A DNA stretch of 64,000 bases from Paenalicyclobacillus mengziensis (GCF_017298635.1 NZ_CP071182.1:2728001-2792000); one strand, 5' to 3'. Positions 1-10,200 are shown, counted from the stretch's first letter. Notes: a model not told the origin generated them from the letters alone. Program-made: numbers and translations.

Positions 1-432
1 GCCGGTATCACAGGAAAGAACTCCACTCTAAGCGGACATATATCAACAGCCCTTTCCGGGATCTGGAGAGGCGCAAAGTCGGTTATCGGGTATGGCTTAG
101 GGAGTACAACCACGGCAGCAAGCAAATTTTCGTCTTCGAACACTGGTGCAGAGGTTGACTTTAGCAACATGTTTCTTTCGGACGGGCTTGCAGGTGGAAT
201 CGTTTACCTCGTGTTAATGGTCCGAATGTTGATATTAGGGATTCGGGCAGCTCTGACTCGTTCACTCGTTGGATTATTCGGGATTGGTGTACTAGTAGCG
301 ACGTTCGAACAATGGGTTAATGGAGAGCTGTATGTAGTGGCCACCATAGTATGGATCACAATTGGATATATAGATAGAATAAGTGCCCGGTCGGGGGCTG
401 GTGCGAGCCAAGTGTCTGACTCTAGTTCGTAA
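1..432 (+). CDS. C-terminal part of an O-antigen polymerase/ligase-like membrane protein (partial)
   Basis: Frame 1 is open from the first base to the TAA at 430-432, so this is the 3' end of a gene that starts outside the window. The encoded 143 residues include a short GxGLG stretch near residue 37, as often follows the large external loop of Wzy/WaaL-type proteins, then hydrophobic segments (around residues 62-80, 86-100 and 106-122) and a polar Ser-rich tail. Its place directly before a run of glycosyltransferases supports a polysaccharide polymerase or ligase in the cytoplasmic membrane. Without the N-terminal half the family assignment rests on topology and context, so it could be another multi-span exopolysaccharide protein. 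Confidence 0.5.
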   Translation, partial: AGITGKNSTLSGHISTALSGIWRGAKSVIGYGLGSTTTAASKFSSSNTGAEVDFSNMFLSDGLAGGIVYLVLMVRMLILGIRAALTRSLVGLFGIGVLVATFEQWVNGELYVVATIVWITIGYIDRISARSGAGASQVSDSSS

Positions 433-475
433 TGTTGTGTTCGCTATATCGAATTACACTGGGTAGGGTGATGCA

Positions 476-1582
476 ATGAATGTATTGATCGTGATGCCAC
501 TTGGTAAGTTTGGTGGCGGGGCTGAGCAAATGCTAGCGACTTATATTAATGGTAGCCACGACAAAAAAAGTATTTCTTTACATTTTTTATTTCTCAGTGA
601 CGGAGACTTGGCGTCGGGCGTTCGACGTCTGGGATACCCCGTCGAAGTGCTTAATGCAGGGAGGTTGCGTGAGTTTGGGAGGTGGGTTCACACTCAGTAT
701 AAGATCGGAAAAATTATGGACAGATGGGAAATTCAAAGCGTATTGGCGTGGATGCCGAAGGCTGGTCTGTACTTGGTTTGGGCCGTGCGGACCAGACGAG
801 TTCCAGTTCTGATGTGGAGACACGACATCCCTTTTCAAATTGGGCGAATTGATAGATGGACACTACGACTAGCCCGTGTTCGTGCAGTGGCTTGCTCTAG
901 TACAACTGCGAAGACTGCCTTTCAAAATTGTCTGTCGAGGGTTCCCGCTAGAACGATTCACCCCGGGGCTAGTCGGCTTCTCTTCGACTATCAAGTGGTT
1001 TCCCAAATTCGTCGGGTCGCTTTAGATGGTCGCCGGGGGCCTATCGTAGGAACCATCGCAAGGTTACAGCCTTGGAAGCGAATCGATCTTTTGATAAAGG
1101 CAACAGCCGTACTCAAAGCTGCATTTCCGGAACTGCGAGTTGTGATTGTTGGTGGGGAAAGCCATGGTTTCTCCCGAGGGTATGGAGATGAATTGAGAAG
1201 GCTAGCGAGGAACCTCCTTGGGGATTCAGTGTTTTTTGCGGGGGAGCAGCGTCAAGTAGGAAACTGGATAGAGGCTATGGATGTCTTCGTTCTTCCGAGC
1301 GCCAGCGAGCCATTCGGAATCGTCCTTGTTGAAGCCATGGCTGCCGGCAAGCCGGTAATTGCCTGTGCGGGCGGCGGCCCTGAGGAAATTATAACCAAAG
1401 ACGTGGTCGGTAAGATCCTTCCACCAAGTCCGACTCCAGAGCAAATGTCTGACGCTATAAAAAATTTGCTAGACCCAAATGTACTTAATCGAGCACATCG
1501 GGTTAATGTCCAGGTCGCTAGTAGATTCTCACCGCAAACGATGATTAGCCAGATTGACGCCTGGCTAGAGGCCTCTACTTGA
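476..1582 (+). CDS. GT4-family glycosyltransferase
   Basis: A 368-residue GT-B fold glycosyltransferase of the GT4 (Glycos_transf_1) family, expected to transfer a sugar from a nucleotide donor to a growing polysaccharide at the inner face of the membrane. The N-terminal Rossmann half starts MNVLIVMPLGKFGGGAE with the glycine-rich loop that contacts the acceptor side. The C-terminal half has a basic segment (RLQPWKR, about residue 200) and the EPFGIVLVE E-x7-E motif around residue 278, followed by the usual AMAAGKPVIA segment. Length is normal for GT4. It is the first complete gene of a same-strand glycosyltransferase run and ends 47 bases before the next start. Donor and acceptor cannot be told from sequence. 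Confidence 0.88.
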   Translation: MNVLIVMPLGKFGGGAEQMLATYINGSHDKKSISLHFLFLSDGDLASGVRRLGYPVEVLNAGRLREFGRWVHTQYKIGKIMDRWEIQSVLAWMPKAGLYLVWAVRTRRVPVLMWRHDIPFQIGRIDRWTLRLARVRAVACSSTTAKTAFQNCLSRVPARTIHPGASRLLFDYQVVSQIRRVALDGRRGPIVGTIARLQPWKRIDLLIKATAVLKAAFPELRVVIVGGESHGFSRGYGDELRRLARNLLGDSVFFAGEQRQVGNWIEAMDVFVLPSASEPFGIVLVEAMAAGKPVIACAGGGPEEIITKDVVGKILPPSPTPEQMSDAIKNLLDPNVLNRAHRVNVQVASRFSPQTMISQIDAWLEAST

Positions 1583-1629
1583 CGATGTTGAGGTGAGAAT
1601 TTTCGTAGTAGAAAAGGAGGAGTTGGTAG

Positions 1630-2898
1630 GTGCGCATTGCTTGGATAGGACCCATGCCGAGCACAGAGGGTGGGGCGGGTGGGGTATCGAATCTGTTGCT
1701 CTGTGAACTCGATGCTCGTCAGGTAGAGGTGGATTGTTACATGCCGGGTAATGAGGAAGACTTGCCGCAAAACCTGATTGAACTGAAACACGTCCGATTT
1801 TTCTGTGGTCCATCTGCGTGGAGTTGGGACCGATGGTACAGCCGCAACCGTTTACTGGGTTTCATTACCGGGCAAGTGGCAAATCTTCGAAGTGAAAATC
1901 GCTTGGCCAAAATGTTGCTGAGGAACCATCAACGAAAGCCGTATGACGTGGTTTATCAGTTTTCCCATATTGAGTTTTCAGCATTGAGGCACATGCGTTT
2001 GAAACTGCCACCGATTGTTTTACACCCATCGGTGCATGCCAAGGGTGAATTGAGTAGCTTGAGGACAGAGACACACCTATCGAAGATGGCTGAGCCTTTT
2101 ATTATGCGGATTGGCGCAAGAGCCTTATTAACAGCTCGGTCCTATGTTCAGAGTCGGCACATTCGATATGCGGACGTGGTCCTTGGATTGAGCGAAAACT
2201 TCCGCCGGGACTTGAACAGAGACTATGGAGTACCCTTAGAACTTATGTCCATCGTGCCTAATCCTGTTGATCTATTAAAATTCAAACCCGAGACTCGTCT
2301 CACTGTGAGAGAGGGTCGTATGCCAGTATTGTTCGTGTCTCGGATTTCAGTACGAAAGGGTGTAGAGATGGTTGTTGAACTATCCCACCGGCTAGTTGAT
2401 TTGGCAGAAAAAATCGAAATCCTGATCGTCGGTGATAAGACGATGTGGTCAGATTACACCAAGTTACTGTCGGACGTGAACCCGAGAGTAGCAAGGTACG
2501 TCGGCGCAATAGACGGAAGTAGTGGGAAAATGCAGCAACTTTACCAAACAGCCGGTCTTCTCATTCAACCGAGTCACTATGAACCCTTTGGGCTTACTGT
2601 CGCAGAAGCCCTTGCATGTGGCGTTCCGGTTGTGGCTAGTGACAAAGTTGGCGCTGCTGAAAACGTAAAACCTCTTGCATGTAGAACTTACGAGGATGGC
2701 CAAATGGAAGTGCTGGAACATACGGTGCGCCAGTTAGTTGTGGATATGCTCGATGTAACACGAGCCCAGACGATACGGCGAGCGGCTAGAGAAGAGGCAG
2801 AGCGCTTGTTTAGTGTTCAATCGATAGCTTCAAAGCTTCTCGAAGGAATGCAGCAAGCGTCACAAGGTCAGTATCGGGTAAACTCCGCAAAAGAATAG
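1630..2898 (+). CDS. GT4-family glycosyltransferase
   Basis: A 422-residue GT-B glycosyltransferase starting at GTG, chosen because AAAGGAGGAG lies just upstream at about 1613-1622. The N-terminus (MRIAWIGPMPSTEGGAGG) carries the GT4 glycine loop. RISVRKGVEMV (about residue 238) and YEPFGLTVAEALACGVPVV (about residue 317) are the donor-binding E-x7-E region. It should act in the cytoplasm on a lipid-linked oligosaccharide of the surface-polysaccharide pathway. It sits 47 bases downstream of another GT4 gene and is probably co-transcribed. A polar tail of about 20 residues follows the last helix of the fold. Substrate is unknown. Confidence 0.88.
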   Translation: MRIAWIGPMPSTEGGAGGVSNLLLCELDARQVEVDCYMPGNEEDLPQNLIELKHVRFFCGPSAWSWDRWYSRNRLLGFITGQVANLRSENRLAKMLLRNHQRKPYDVVYQFSHIEFSALRHMRLKLPPIVLHPSVHAKGELSSLRTETHLSKMAEPFIMRIGARALLTARSYVQSRHIRYADVVLGLSENFRRDLNRDYGVPLELMSIVPNPVDLLKFKPETRLTVREGRMPVLFVSRISVRKGVEMVVELSHRLVDLAEKIEILIVGDKTMWSDYTKLLSDVNPRVARYVGAIDGSSGKMQQLYQTAGLLIQPSHYEPFGLTVAEALACGVPVVASDKVGAAENVKPLACRTYEDGQMEVLEHTVRQLVVDMLDVTRAQTIRRAAREEAERLFSVQSIASKLLEGMQQASQGQYRVNSAKE

Positions 2899-3512
2899 GG
2901 AGGAGCATGCCTTACAGGGGGATGGACGCTGTTAACCATATCGCCGCACAAGGTATACCGCCGAAGTCTGGGAATCTAAAGAGAACTGATTATCTATCTG
3001 AAGCTCTTCAGATGGGTGGAGGTGAAACGTCCGGGTGGAATCATCCACTGTAGTAGATGAAGCTGTCATCGGACAGATGTCGAGTGAAGGTCGATGCCTG
3101 CTAAAAAATCAGGTTCTCGTCTTGAACCGATGGACGGTGTAACGAAGTCCGCGCTCCTAAACAAACGTCATCTTGACTTGGTGTTTCCCTAACAGCCGGC
3201 TTCCAATTGGATACCCACCTCGAGTGTTCATGTGCCTGTTGCCATAGACAATTTTTGACTTGCAGGAACGATGATGGAAGACAGGTAAGCCGTTAGCAAT
3301 AGAACTGTTTTCTGTGTCCTGTCACGCTGCAAAGGCTGTGGCAACAAAGAAAACCTTGTGGACCCCAACCCCAATAATGTAATCTACCGACTCTGTTCGG
3401 ACTTAAGGATAGAATCGTAGGGCTACAAGGAACTGCATGATTACGTGTCGTTCGTTATGACGTACTGTTTTGTACTGATGCCTGTAATAGCGTCCACAGG
3501 AGGGGTCATAGC
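2899..3512 (+). other. 614-bp gap with no convincing gene; one 48-codon reading frame with a strong ribosome site
   Basis: No protein family is recognisable on either strand. A short frame at 2907-3053 starts with ATG directly behind GGAGGAGC and encodes a 48-residue peptide beginning MPYRGMDAVNHIAAQG, but it ends in two stops and has no recognised relatives. Further on (about 3290-3400) broken stretches look coding-like with several stops, suggesting a decayed gene. The last bases carry AGGAGGGG, the ribosome site of the next glycosyltransferase. I read the gap as remnants left by rearrangement in the polysaccharide locus. Confidence 0.4.
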
Positions 3513-4463
3513 GTGTGCGAAATTAGTGTTGTGATGGCAGTTCGGAACGGCGGAAAATTCATTGAACGTACGCTTCAGTCTATATTAAGTCAGACGTACA
3601 CTGACATAGAGGTGATTGTTATTGATGATGGATCAACGGATGACACCGCCAAAATTGTGTCCTTCTACAGTCAAACTGATCACAGAGTGGTTCTGACCAT
3701 TAATCCCGGACTACCTGGTAATGCTCATGCCCGTAATTATGGGGTATCTTTATCAACCGGAAAGTGGATCGCAATATGCGATGCCGACGATACCTGGGTA
3801 CCTGAGAAATTAGGGCGTCAGGTTAGCTTCAGGGATAACTGGAACGGTATACATCCGTTAGTTGCGATAGGCACAGCAGGATGGACTATGAATGAAAGAG
3901 ATAAAGTGGTCAGTCCCCTCGACGCGTGCCCGCTCAACGTCGAGGAATTCTATGGTCTAACCCGGAATTGCGAACCACTGATGCTTCATCATTCATCTGT
4001 GATTTTTGAAAAGTCTGCGTTTGTTAGTGTCGGAGGTTACAGAGAGGACTATATGGGAGCGGAGGACACGGAACTTTTCACTAGATTGGCTCAGCGTGGT
4101 GTCGTGTTGTCCATACCGGACCGCTTGTTTTACTACAGAAAGCATTTAGGCAGTTTTCAGTTGTCCAAGACTCGTATGCAGTTGCTCAATCTTATTAGGA
4201 TTAGAGAGAATGCATTAAGAACCAAAGTGGGACTTCAGTGTGTGGACTATGACGAGTTTGTACAGGAGTTCTTCAAAAAGATGGCATGGGGAGAGAAAGT
4301 GGCGTTTCGGATGAAGTGTCGCGGAAAGTACCTCTATCGTATCGGAGCGATTAACGCCGCGAATTCTCGTTATGTAAAGGGGGGTCTATGCCTCATTCTC
4401 GCAGCTTTTTGTGACTTTCGACTTGTGGCTGCTAGTGTTAAAAGAGTGATTCGATTGGAATGA
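3513..4463 (+). CDS. GT2-family glycosyltransferase
   Basis: A 316-residue GT-A fold, GT2-family (Glycos_transf_2) inverting glycosyltransferase. The GTG start is preceded by AGGAGGGG. The N-terminus CEISVVMAVRNGGKFIERTL is the canonical first strand and helix. DDGSTDD around residues 38-44 binds the nucleotide, DADDTW around residue 90 is the DxD-type metal site, and GAEDTELFTRLA around residue 185 supplies the catalytic-base region (ED). The last about 80 residues are basic and partly hydrophobic, as in enzymes that sit on the membrane. It belongs to the same-strand polysaccharide gene run; donor and acceptor are not predictable. Confidence 0.88.
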   Translation: MCEISVVMAVRNGGKFIERTLQSILSQTYTDIEVIVIDDGSTDDTAKIVSFYSQTDHRVVLTINPGLPGNAHARNYGVSLSTGKWIAICDADDTWVPEKLGRQVSFRDNWNGIHPLVAIGTAGWTMNERDKVVSPLDACPLNVEEFYGLTRNCEPLMLHHSSVIFEKSAFVSVGGYREDYMGAEDTELFTRLAQRGVVLSIPDRLFYYRKHLGSFQLSKTRMQLLNLIRIRENALRTKVGLQCVDYDEFVQEFFKKMAWGEKVAFRMKCRGKYLYRIGAINAANSRYVKGGLCLILAAFCDFRLVAASVKRVIRLE

Positions 4464-4505
4464 AGACAATGGATTTCAATAGGTTGCATTGATAAATGGG
4501 GGGTC

Positions 4506-5717
4506 ATGATGACGCGAGAAATTTACATGGGCTGTTCGGCTCCTTACGGCAAAGGCGGACTGGGGTATCACTTGCGTTTTATTTCAGAAGCTGCTTGTGA
4601 GAGCACTGGAGTACAGCCACAAATCTATTGCGTGGGACCGACACAAGGCGAACGGGTTCAATCTGTTCGGCAAGAACCGCCATGGATGTTTATGTATCAT
4701 TATTCTCCACTCAGGTGGAGTCCCGCCATGAAGGGTCGAGCCCACGAGCGTGACTTTGACCGAATTGTTCGGAATTGTTTGCCCGATGGAGAGCTAGTCT
4801 ATCACTCTTTTCCGGGTTGTGCAGAGCAAACGTTTACAAGGGTACACCGACAGGGCGGGGCAGCCATCCTGGAGGCGGCTACGACTCATGCTGAATCGCT
4901 GTACGAGGAAGTAAGGTATGAACACTCCAAATTCAGGATGGGAGGAAGCCCCTTCTCGGAAACTTGGAAGAGACAGGTTCTACGTGAGTACGAGTTGGCC
5001 GATTACATACTCGTTAGTTCTGTGCTTCAGCAACGGTCCTTCATTGAAGGAGGGCAACCTCCCAGCAAGATTTTGCGCGCCCCTTTAGGGATTGACACTA
5101 ACCACTTTTCGCCCCTCCCGGGACAAAGTATTAGTTTTAGACCAAGGGAACAAGGAGAGAAGTTTAGGATTATACAGGTCGGACAAGTTTCGCTGTTGAA
5201 AGGCTTTCAGTATGTGTTGGAAGCTCTTAAACTTCTAAATGACCCTGAAATCGAAATCCTCTTACTCGGAGGCATAGGGTGGAGAGGGGTACGCAGAATG
5301 GTTGAATCGTATCAACGATCCGGAGTGCGGGTGTTGCGTCACTCGGGCGATCCGGTTCCATGGTTCCGTTCCTCACATATATGCGTGCATGCGTCCATCC
5401 AGGATGGGTTTGGTCTTGCCCCACTTGAAGCTATGTCCTGCGGGTTACCTTTAATTGTGACGAACACGACAGGACTTCAAGAAACGGTGAGGGACGGGGT
5501 AAACGGTTACGTAATTAGAAGTCGAGACGTTAATCAAATAGCAGAACGAATTCAATTTTTGAAAGAAAATGACGATATTCGAATCAACATGGCACGTAAA
5601 GCCCGAGCGACTGCACTAGAATACGATGTCACTATTGCGAAAAGGAACTACGCCCAGATATTGCATAACGTTTGGAATCCAGAACGGTCGGAACGAAGTG
5701 GACAATCAAATGTTTAA
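4506..5717 (+). CDS. GT4-family glycosyltransferase
   Basis: A 403-residue glycosyltransferase of GT4 type. Two ATG codons (4506 and 4509) follow GGGGGGTC, and either could be the start. The N-terminal domain has an atypical acceptor loop (CSAPYGKGGLGYHL). The C-terminal domain shows GQVSLLKGFQYVLEAL (about residue 230) and QDGFGLAPLEAMSCGLPLIV (about residue 298), where the first Glu of the usual E-x7-E is replaced by Asp. It lies 42 bases after a GT2 gene in the same orientation, consistent with one operon building a repeat unit. A polar tail follows the final helix. Confidence 0.83.
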   Translation: MMTREIYMGCSAPYGKGGLGYHLRFISEAACESTGVQPQIYCVGPTQGERVQSVRQEPPWMFMYHYSPLRWSPAMKGRAHERDFDRIVRNCLPDGELVYHSFPGCAEQTFTRVHRQGGAAILEAATTHAESLYEEVRYEHSKFRMGGSPFSETWKRQVLREYELADYILVSSVLQQRSFIEGGQPPSKILRAPLGIDTNHFSPLPGQSISFRPREQGEKFRIIQVGQVSLLKGFQYVLEALKLLNDPEIEILLLGGIGWRGVRRMVESYQRSGVRVLRHSGDPVPWFRSSHICVHASIQDGFGLAPLEAMSCGLPLIVTNTTGLQETVRDGVNGYVIRSRDVNQIAERIQFLKENDDIRINMARKARATALEYDVTIAKRNYAQILHNVWNPERSERSGQSNV

Positions 5718-5958
5718 AGCTTTCTTATCTTCCAACGTTAAAGGCAATGTTTTAAAGACCTATTGCTAACGTAATAGGGGAGCCTCGACCCTATTGACGA
5801 CAGAGTTGTTAATTCGCCACGGTAGATCCGAGCTCTGTGCCTTAAGTGTAGGCGAAACACCTGTGTTTGACCAAACTTTGTTGCAAGTAATAGACTTCAC
5901 TGGCTTGCTAAGCTTAAGCCGCTAGTACAGATTCAGGAGTCAAATTGGGGGTTAGCCA

Positions 5959-7143
5959 ATGCGCATCATTCAGTTAATAGATAGTTTTGGTTCAACGGGC
6001 GGACTTGAGCGTTTTGTCTATAACTTATCCGACGCTTTGCTGAATCGTGGCCATGAAACCGTCATTGTTACTGTGGACCCATCTGATGGACACGAGTGGG
6101 GGACGAAATCCTTCACAGAAGTCCGTTTAGCTAAACACCCAAATTCATGGCTTAAATCTATCCGTGAGCTACGACCTGATCTAGTTATTTGGCACTGTAT
6201 GCCCAAAATGGTTCCTGTGGTACTTAAATTGTGCAATGCGTTTCCGGTGATAGCCACAGTTCATGGTGTTACATGTCCATCTGGTACTCGCCTTCTCTCT
6301 GATGAAGACCAGGTTTGTTTCCGGAAAGGTGGGGTGGGTTGCCTACTCAGTTGGTACATCCATAAGTGTGGATTTGGGAGATCTCCGATCTCCGCAGTGC
6401 GAGCCATCTATAGTCACAATAGCATGGTCCAGGCTCTTCAAAGTTGCCAACGTGTATACTCAGTTAGCCAAGCAATTGCTGACTTTTTGACTATTGAAGG
6501 CGTATCACCACAGAACATCAGGACTTTCGACAATACACTGGGCGAGATGCATTCGTTTCAGTACTCAAACATATGTACGATTAATAGAGACAAGCCTGTC
6601 AGACTGTTGTATGTAGGTCGACTAGTTCATCCAAAAGGTGTTCAGTATCTAATTAATGCAGTGTATGAACTTACACACAGCAGTAGTCATACAAGTTTCA
6701 CATGTGAGATTGTTGGGGACGGATGGTACCACGAGTCCTTAAAAGCCCTCGTACATAATTTGGGTATCACCGAATATATCACCTTTAGTGGTCGAGTGGC
6801 GGGGTACCAAACAGAAGACAAGTACATCGCGGCAGACATTGTGGTCGTGCCATCGATTTGGCCGGACCCTGCACCGCTTGTTGTACCCGAGGCACGTAGA
6901 TTTGGTAAACCGGTCGTTGTGTTTGATGCCGGCGGATTGCCTGAATGGGCGAAGATACTCGGTGGGGTCCACGTGGCCCAGCACGCGGACGCTCATGACC
7001 TTGCTATGAAAATTTTGGAAGTAGTTGATATGTACTCGGATCCTGAGGGAACGACGACTCCCAAGGTTAGGTGTCCCGCCCTCATTGAACGTCTCGACTT
7101 ACTTAACGAGATCGAATACTTCACGGACACAACCCGTGCCTAG
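5959..7143 (+). CDS. GT4-family glycosyltransferase
   Basis: A 394-residue GT-B glycosyltransferase. MRIIQLIDSFGSTGGLERFV is the classic GT4 N-terminus with the GGxE acceptor loop. The C-terminal half has GRLVHPKGVQYLINAV (about residue 220) and PSIWPDPAPLVVPEARRFGK (about residue 298), in which Asp replaces the first Glu of the E-x7-E motif, as is seen in several WcaI/PelF-like relatives. It is separated from the upstream gene by 241 bases in which I see no gene, so it may start a new transcript. Role: sugar transfer during surface-polysaccharide assembly, cytoplasmic side. Confidence 0.86.
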   Translation: MRIIQLIDSFGSTGGLERFVYNLSDALLNRGHETVIVTVDPSDGHEWGTKSFTEVRLAKHPNSWLKSIRELRPDLVIWHCMPKMVPVVLKLCNAFPVIATVHGVTCPSGTRLLSDEDQVCFRKGGVGCLLSWYIHKCGFGRSPISAVRAIYSHNSMVQALQSCQRVYSVSQAIADFLTIEGVSPQNIRTFDNTLGEMHSFQYSNICTINRDKPVRLLYVGRLVHPKGVQYLINAVYELTHSSSHTSFTCEIVGDGWYHESLKALVHNLGITEYITFSGRVAGYQTEDKYIAADIVVVPSIWPDPAPLVVPEARRFGKPVVVFDAGGLPEWAKILGGVHVAQHADAHDLAMKILEVVDMYSDPEGTTTPKVRCPALIERLDLLNEIEYFTDTTRA

Positions 7144-7238
7144 GCGGAGATTATACTGAATGTATGTAGGAGTGACCGCAAGGTCGTTAGTAATAAACAC
7201 AATGTAAGTTGCATCACAGGGTTGGAGGAGTGGAACTA

Positions 7239-8384
7239 GTGCCTAAGCTCTTGCTGATAGCTCGGGATTTTCCACCGGCCGTAAATGGTCTGGCCGCACA
7301 TAGTCATTTTATGGTTGAGATTTTATCGAGTCAGTTTTCCAGTATTACGGTCATCTGTGAGCGACGTCAAAACGGAGATGATGGATTCGCATCTTGCACC
7401 TGTAACCTGGACATTGTCACATTCTCAAGTCAATCAGAACTTAGACACATTGTTTTGAATTTGATTAAGGTGGAACCACCGGACGTTGTTCTCTTGCAGT
7501 ACGTACCTCATATGTGGGGCCGTGCGGGCGTGGCACCCTATATCGTGGTTTTATTGGCGCAGATCAGGCTGAGCGTTGGCGTTCCGGTGATCACGTTTGT
7601 GCATGAGATGTTCTATGACTGGAGTTGGTCGCCTAAGAGAGCGTTGTTGAGCTTGATCCATCGAGCACAACTCTTGGCTGTTGGGAGTCTCAGTAAGACA
7701 ATAATCGTGACCAACGAGTACAGACGTAGAAAGCTGTCAAAGCATTGGCCCTCAAAGGTCTGCAGAGTTCCCGCTGGTAATGTTAGTGCACGTAAGGACG
7801 AGTGCCTGCGGAGGAAATTTTTTAACTGGCCATGTATTGTATGGTTTGGGACCCTTAGTGAGGGCCAGAGACTGGAGCAGTTGGTAAAAGCATTTTGTCT
7901 AGTTGCAGCAGAAGTCAAACAGCTTCGGCTGGTACTGGTTGGAGCTTTCGATGTAGATGGTTCGCAATTTACTTTATTGCAAGAAATATGTCAGGAGCAT
8001 GGGTGTTCAAAAAGATTAGTAGTTCATGGGTATGCCAGTGATGACGACATTAGTGACATTCTTAGCAACAGTGTCGCGTGTGTACATGTGAACAAATCTG
8101 GCCCGTCTGGTAGGCGGAGCGTTATTGCTGCTTATGCACGCAGCGGAAGACCTATGATATGCATAGACGGTCACGAGACTGACCCTGAGTTCCATGATAG
8201 GGAAAATGTTTTGTTGATTGACGATGGAGACATTGATGGCACGGCACAGGCGATTTTATCAGTCATCGAAGATCAAACGCTCAGCGATCGATTGGCCATA
8301 GGTGCAAAAGACCTGTATATGGAGAATTGGTCTGACAATGCCATCCGCGAACGGCTTGTGTCTATATTGGGGGTGTATTATTGA
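7239..8384 (+). CDS. GT4-like glycosyltransferase with a degenerate donor motif
   Basis: About 381 residues of a GT-B fold protein. I prefer the GTG at 7239 over the upstream TTG at 7209 because GGAGG at 7224-7228 is well placed and the protein then starts MPKLLLIARDFPPAVNG, the usual first strand and loop of the fold. The C-terminal domain is recognisable (FGTLSEGQRLEQLVKAF, about residue 205), but the expected EPFG...E motif is replaced by SGPSGRRSVIAAYARSGRP near residue 290, so the family's glutamates are missing. It could be a divergent enzyme or one with impaired activity. Its 3' end overlaps the tail of the antisense acetyltransferase remnant that starts at 8362. Confidence 0.75.
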   Translation: MPKLLLIARDFPPAVNGLAAHSHFMVEILSSQFSSITVICERRQNGDDGFASCTCNLDIVTFSSQSELRHIVLNLIKVEPPDVVLLQYVPHMWGRAGVAPYIVVLLAQIRLSVGVPVITFVHEMFYDWSWSPKRALLSLIHRAQLLAVGSLSKTIIVTNEYRRRKLSKHWPSKVCRVPAGNVSARKDECLRRKFFNWPCIVWFGTLSEGQRLEQLVKAFCLVAAEVKQLRLVLVGAFDVDGSQFTLLQEICQEHGCSKRLVVHGYASDDDISDILSNSVACVHVNKSGPSGRRSVIAAYARSGRPMICIDGHETDPEFHDRENVLLIDDGDIDGTAQAILSVIEDQTLSDRLAIGAKDLYMENWSDNAIRERLVSILGVYY

Positions 8385-8915
8385 TGCACGCAGTATTGCA
8401 CCAGACGAACTCATGGACTAACTTAGGGACAATATGTCTCAGCTGCAGACGCCGAGCCATCTCGTTTTCGGGATACTGGAACAAGCGAAAGTAATCTAAG
8501 GAATACGATAGGTTCTTGGTACGGTTTGCAATAAATTTGGCTGGAACACCGCCAACTATGCAGTAATCGGGAGCGTTCTTTGAAACAACCGCTCCGGCTG
8601 CTACTACAGCGCCTCGTCCAATGGTGACACCCGGAAGAATGACCGCGCGCGTACTAATCCATGCGTAGTCATCAGTGTATACTGGTGCTTCGGTGCCGGA
8701 AAACTTGGGGTCATTTACCGTATGCTCTGCGGTAAAATCATGACTTCAGATGAGATGTTTACATTGTTCCCGAAGTACAGCCCGTCCGTCTAGAGTACAA
8801 CCAGCATTGACGACGGAATTGTTCCCAATGGATATACCACCTTTGGTGAGTACCTTCATTCCCATTTGGACAGCCGTGTGAGAACCGATGCTCTAACGAT
8901 AGACATATCTATAAA
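8362..8915 (-). pseudogene. C-terminal piece of a WcaF-like hexapeptide acetyltransferase, broken
   Basis: Read on the minus strand, this encodes most of a left-handed beta-helix acetyltransferase of the WcaF/maltose-acetyltransferase type: IGSHTAVQMGMKVL, GISIGNNSVVNAGCTLDG, YAWISTRAVILPGVTIGRG, AVVAAGAVVSKNAPDY and GGVPAKFIANR can all be recognised. The frame is destroyed: a stop (TAG) precedes SIGSHT, one frameshift follows CTLDG, and a one-base deletion lies at about 8740, where the sequence resumes AEHTVNDPKFSG. The 5' end stops at the IS1380-type element; the rest of the gene lies at 11940-11980 and 16369-16420. An intact copy would have O-acetylated a sugar of the polysaccharide. Confidence 0.8.
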
Positions 8916-9088
8916 CCCGGATTTCGACGATTAGGTGATTGAGGTCATTGACTGGAGCTTGTTTTCAAGTATTTAGTGGATTTGTTAGTGAACACGACGA
9001 AATCATGGTACGGAACTAGAGCAATGGACACAATTCCCCCCTCCCCAAGCCAGGCTATGAAATCCAATTTTTCAGTTGGAAGAAAAGT

Positions 9089-10200
9089 CTACGTGGCGGC
9101 ATGAAGCATCAACAACGACCGATGCTTTGCATACACGGGAAGACGAATGCTCCACTGGCGTGCATGACGCACCAGAATCCCAGGTAGATGGAATAGTCTT
9201 CGTCTGAGCCGTCCGGCAGTCCACTGCCGCACCCCTGGTTGAAGTGCGACGTGCTTGTACAGCAGGAGTAGATTATACGCAAGTAGCTTTAGACCTTGCA
9301 GCGCTTTGTTGGCATCGAAATTTTGGCTGGAGAATTGGTCGATGGCAAATCCATATTTGGCTTCCTTGATGTGATTCTCAGCGTTACCACGAAAGTTATA
9401 GAAGTGCCATACATCCTCGCCGCTCCAGTCAAATGTTGTGGCAATCGCTTCGTATTCCCAGAGCCAATCCGCACACAGGCACTCCTGGGGGTCAATGTCT
9501 AAGCGACGCACAATCACGACCCGACGAGGCTTGTCCCAGGATGTTGCCTGATACATGATGGAAGTAACGTCACAATGTTCCCGGTCACTCTCGGTGATGC
9601 AGTGCCATAGGAGATTTGGCGCTTGCGCCAACTGTGCGAGTCGCTTGGTCCACTTCAATTTGATGACGTAATCCCGCTGGTCTTGCTCCAATGTCTGAAA
9701 CACTTTTTCTCCGGTAAACCCTTTATCCATGCGGACGGCGCGAATGTTGACGCCATCCGGCAACTGGTCTTTCACCGCCTTGTAGAAATCCGCAAATCCA
9801 TCGGATGTATGGGCGTCACCAGAGCGCAACTCATCATAGAGACAACAACCAGTGAGTGAATCAAACGCCAGCAAGGGATGGAAACTCGCTCTTCCGTGAT
9901 GGTGTGGATTATATCCAACAGCGGACTGTTGCTGCGCACCATAAACAGTCTCTACAGAGGAGTCGATATCGACCACGATGTCTTGTCCTTTGGGGAGAAG
10001 TAACTTTAGGATTTGTCTATGCGCCGAACGTATCGCTTCGATGCCAGTGTCGGAACCGAGCCGTTTCAGGTCCTTATACAGCAGTGTCGTATCGGGTAGC
10101 TTCGGTAGATCCAACTTCAGCTTCAACAGGGGATCTTGTTCGATGTCCTCAAAGTGGAAAATCCGTTCCTGACCCAGCAAGGAACCAAGTATGATTATAG
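9089..10200 (-). pseudogene. IS1380-family transposase, C-terminal part
   Basis: About 370 codons encode the DDE catalytic region of an IS1380-type transposase: IVVDIDSSVETVYGAQQQ with the first Asp, GYNPHHHGRASFHPLLAFD, RAVRMDKGFTGEKVF with the second Asp, and HFYNFRGNAENHIKEAKYG, the NxE-containing helix near the C-terminus. The N-terminal region was separated by an IS3-family insertion at 10201 and is found at 11605-11877. If the insertion and one ATAG copy are removed, the two halves are one base out of frame, so the transposase carries a frameshift as well and is not functional as assembled. Confidence 0.85.
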
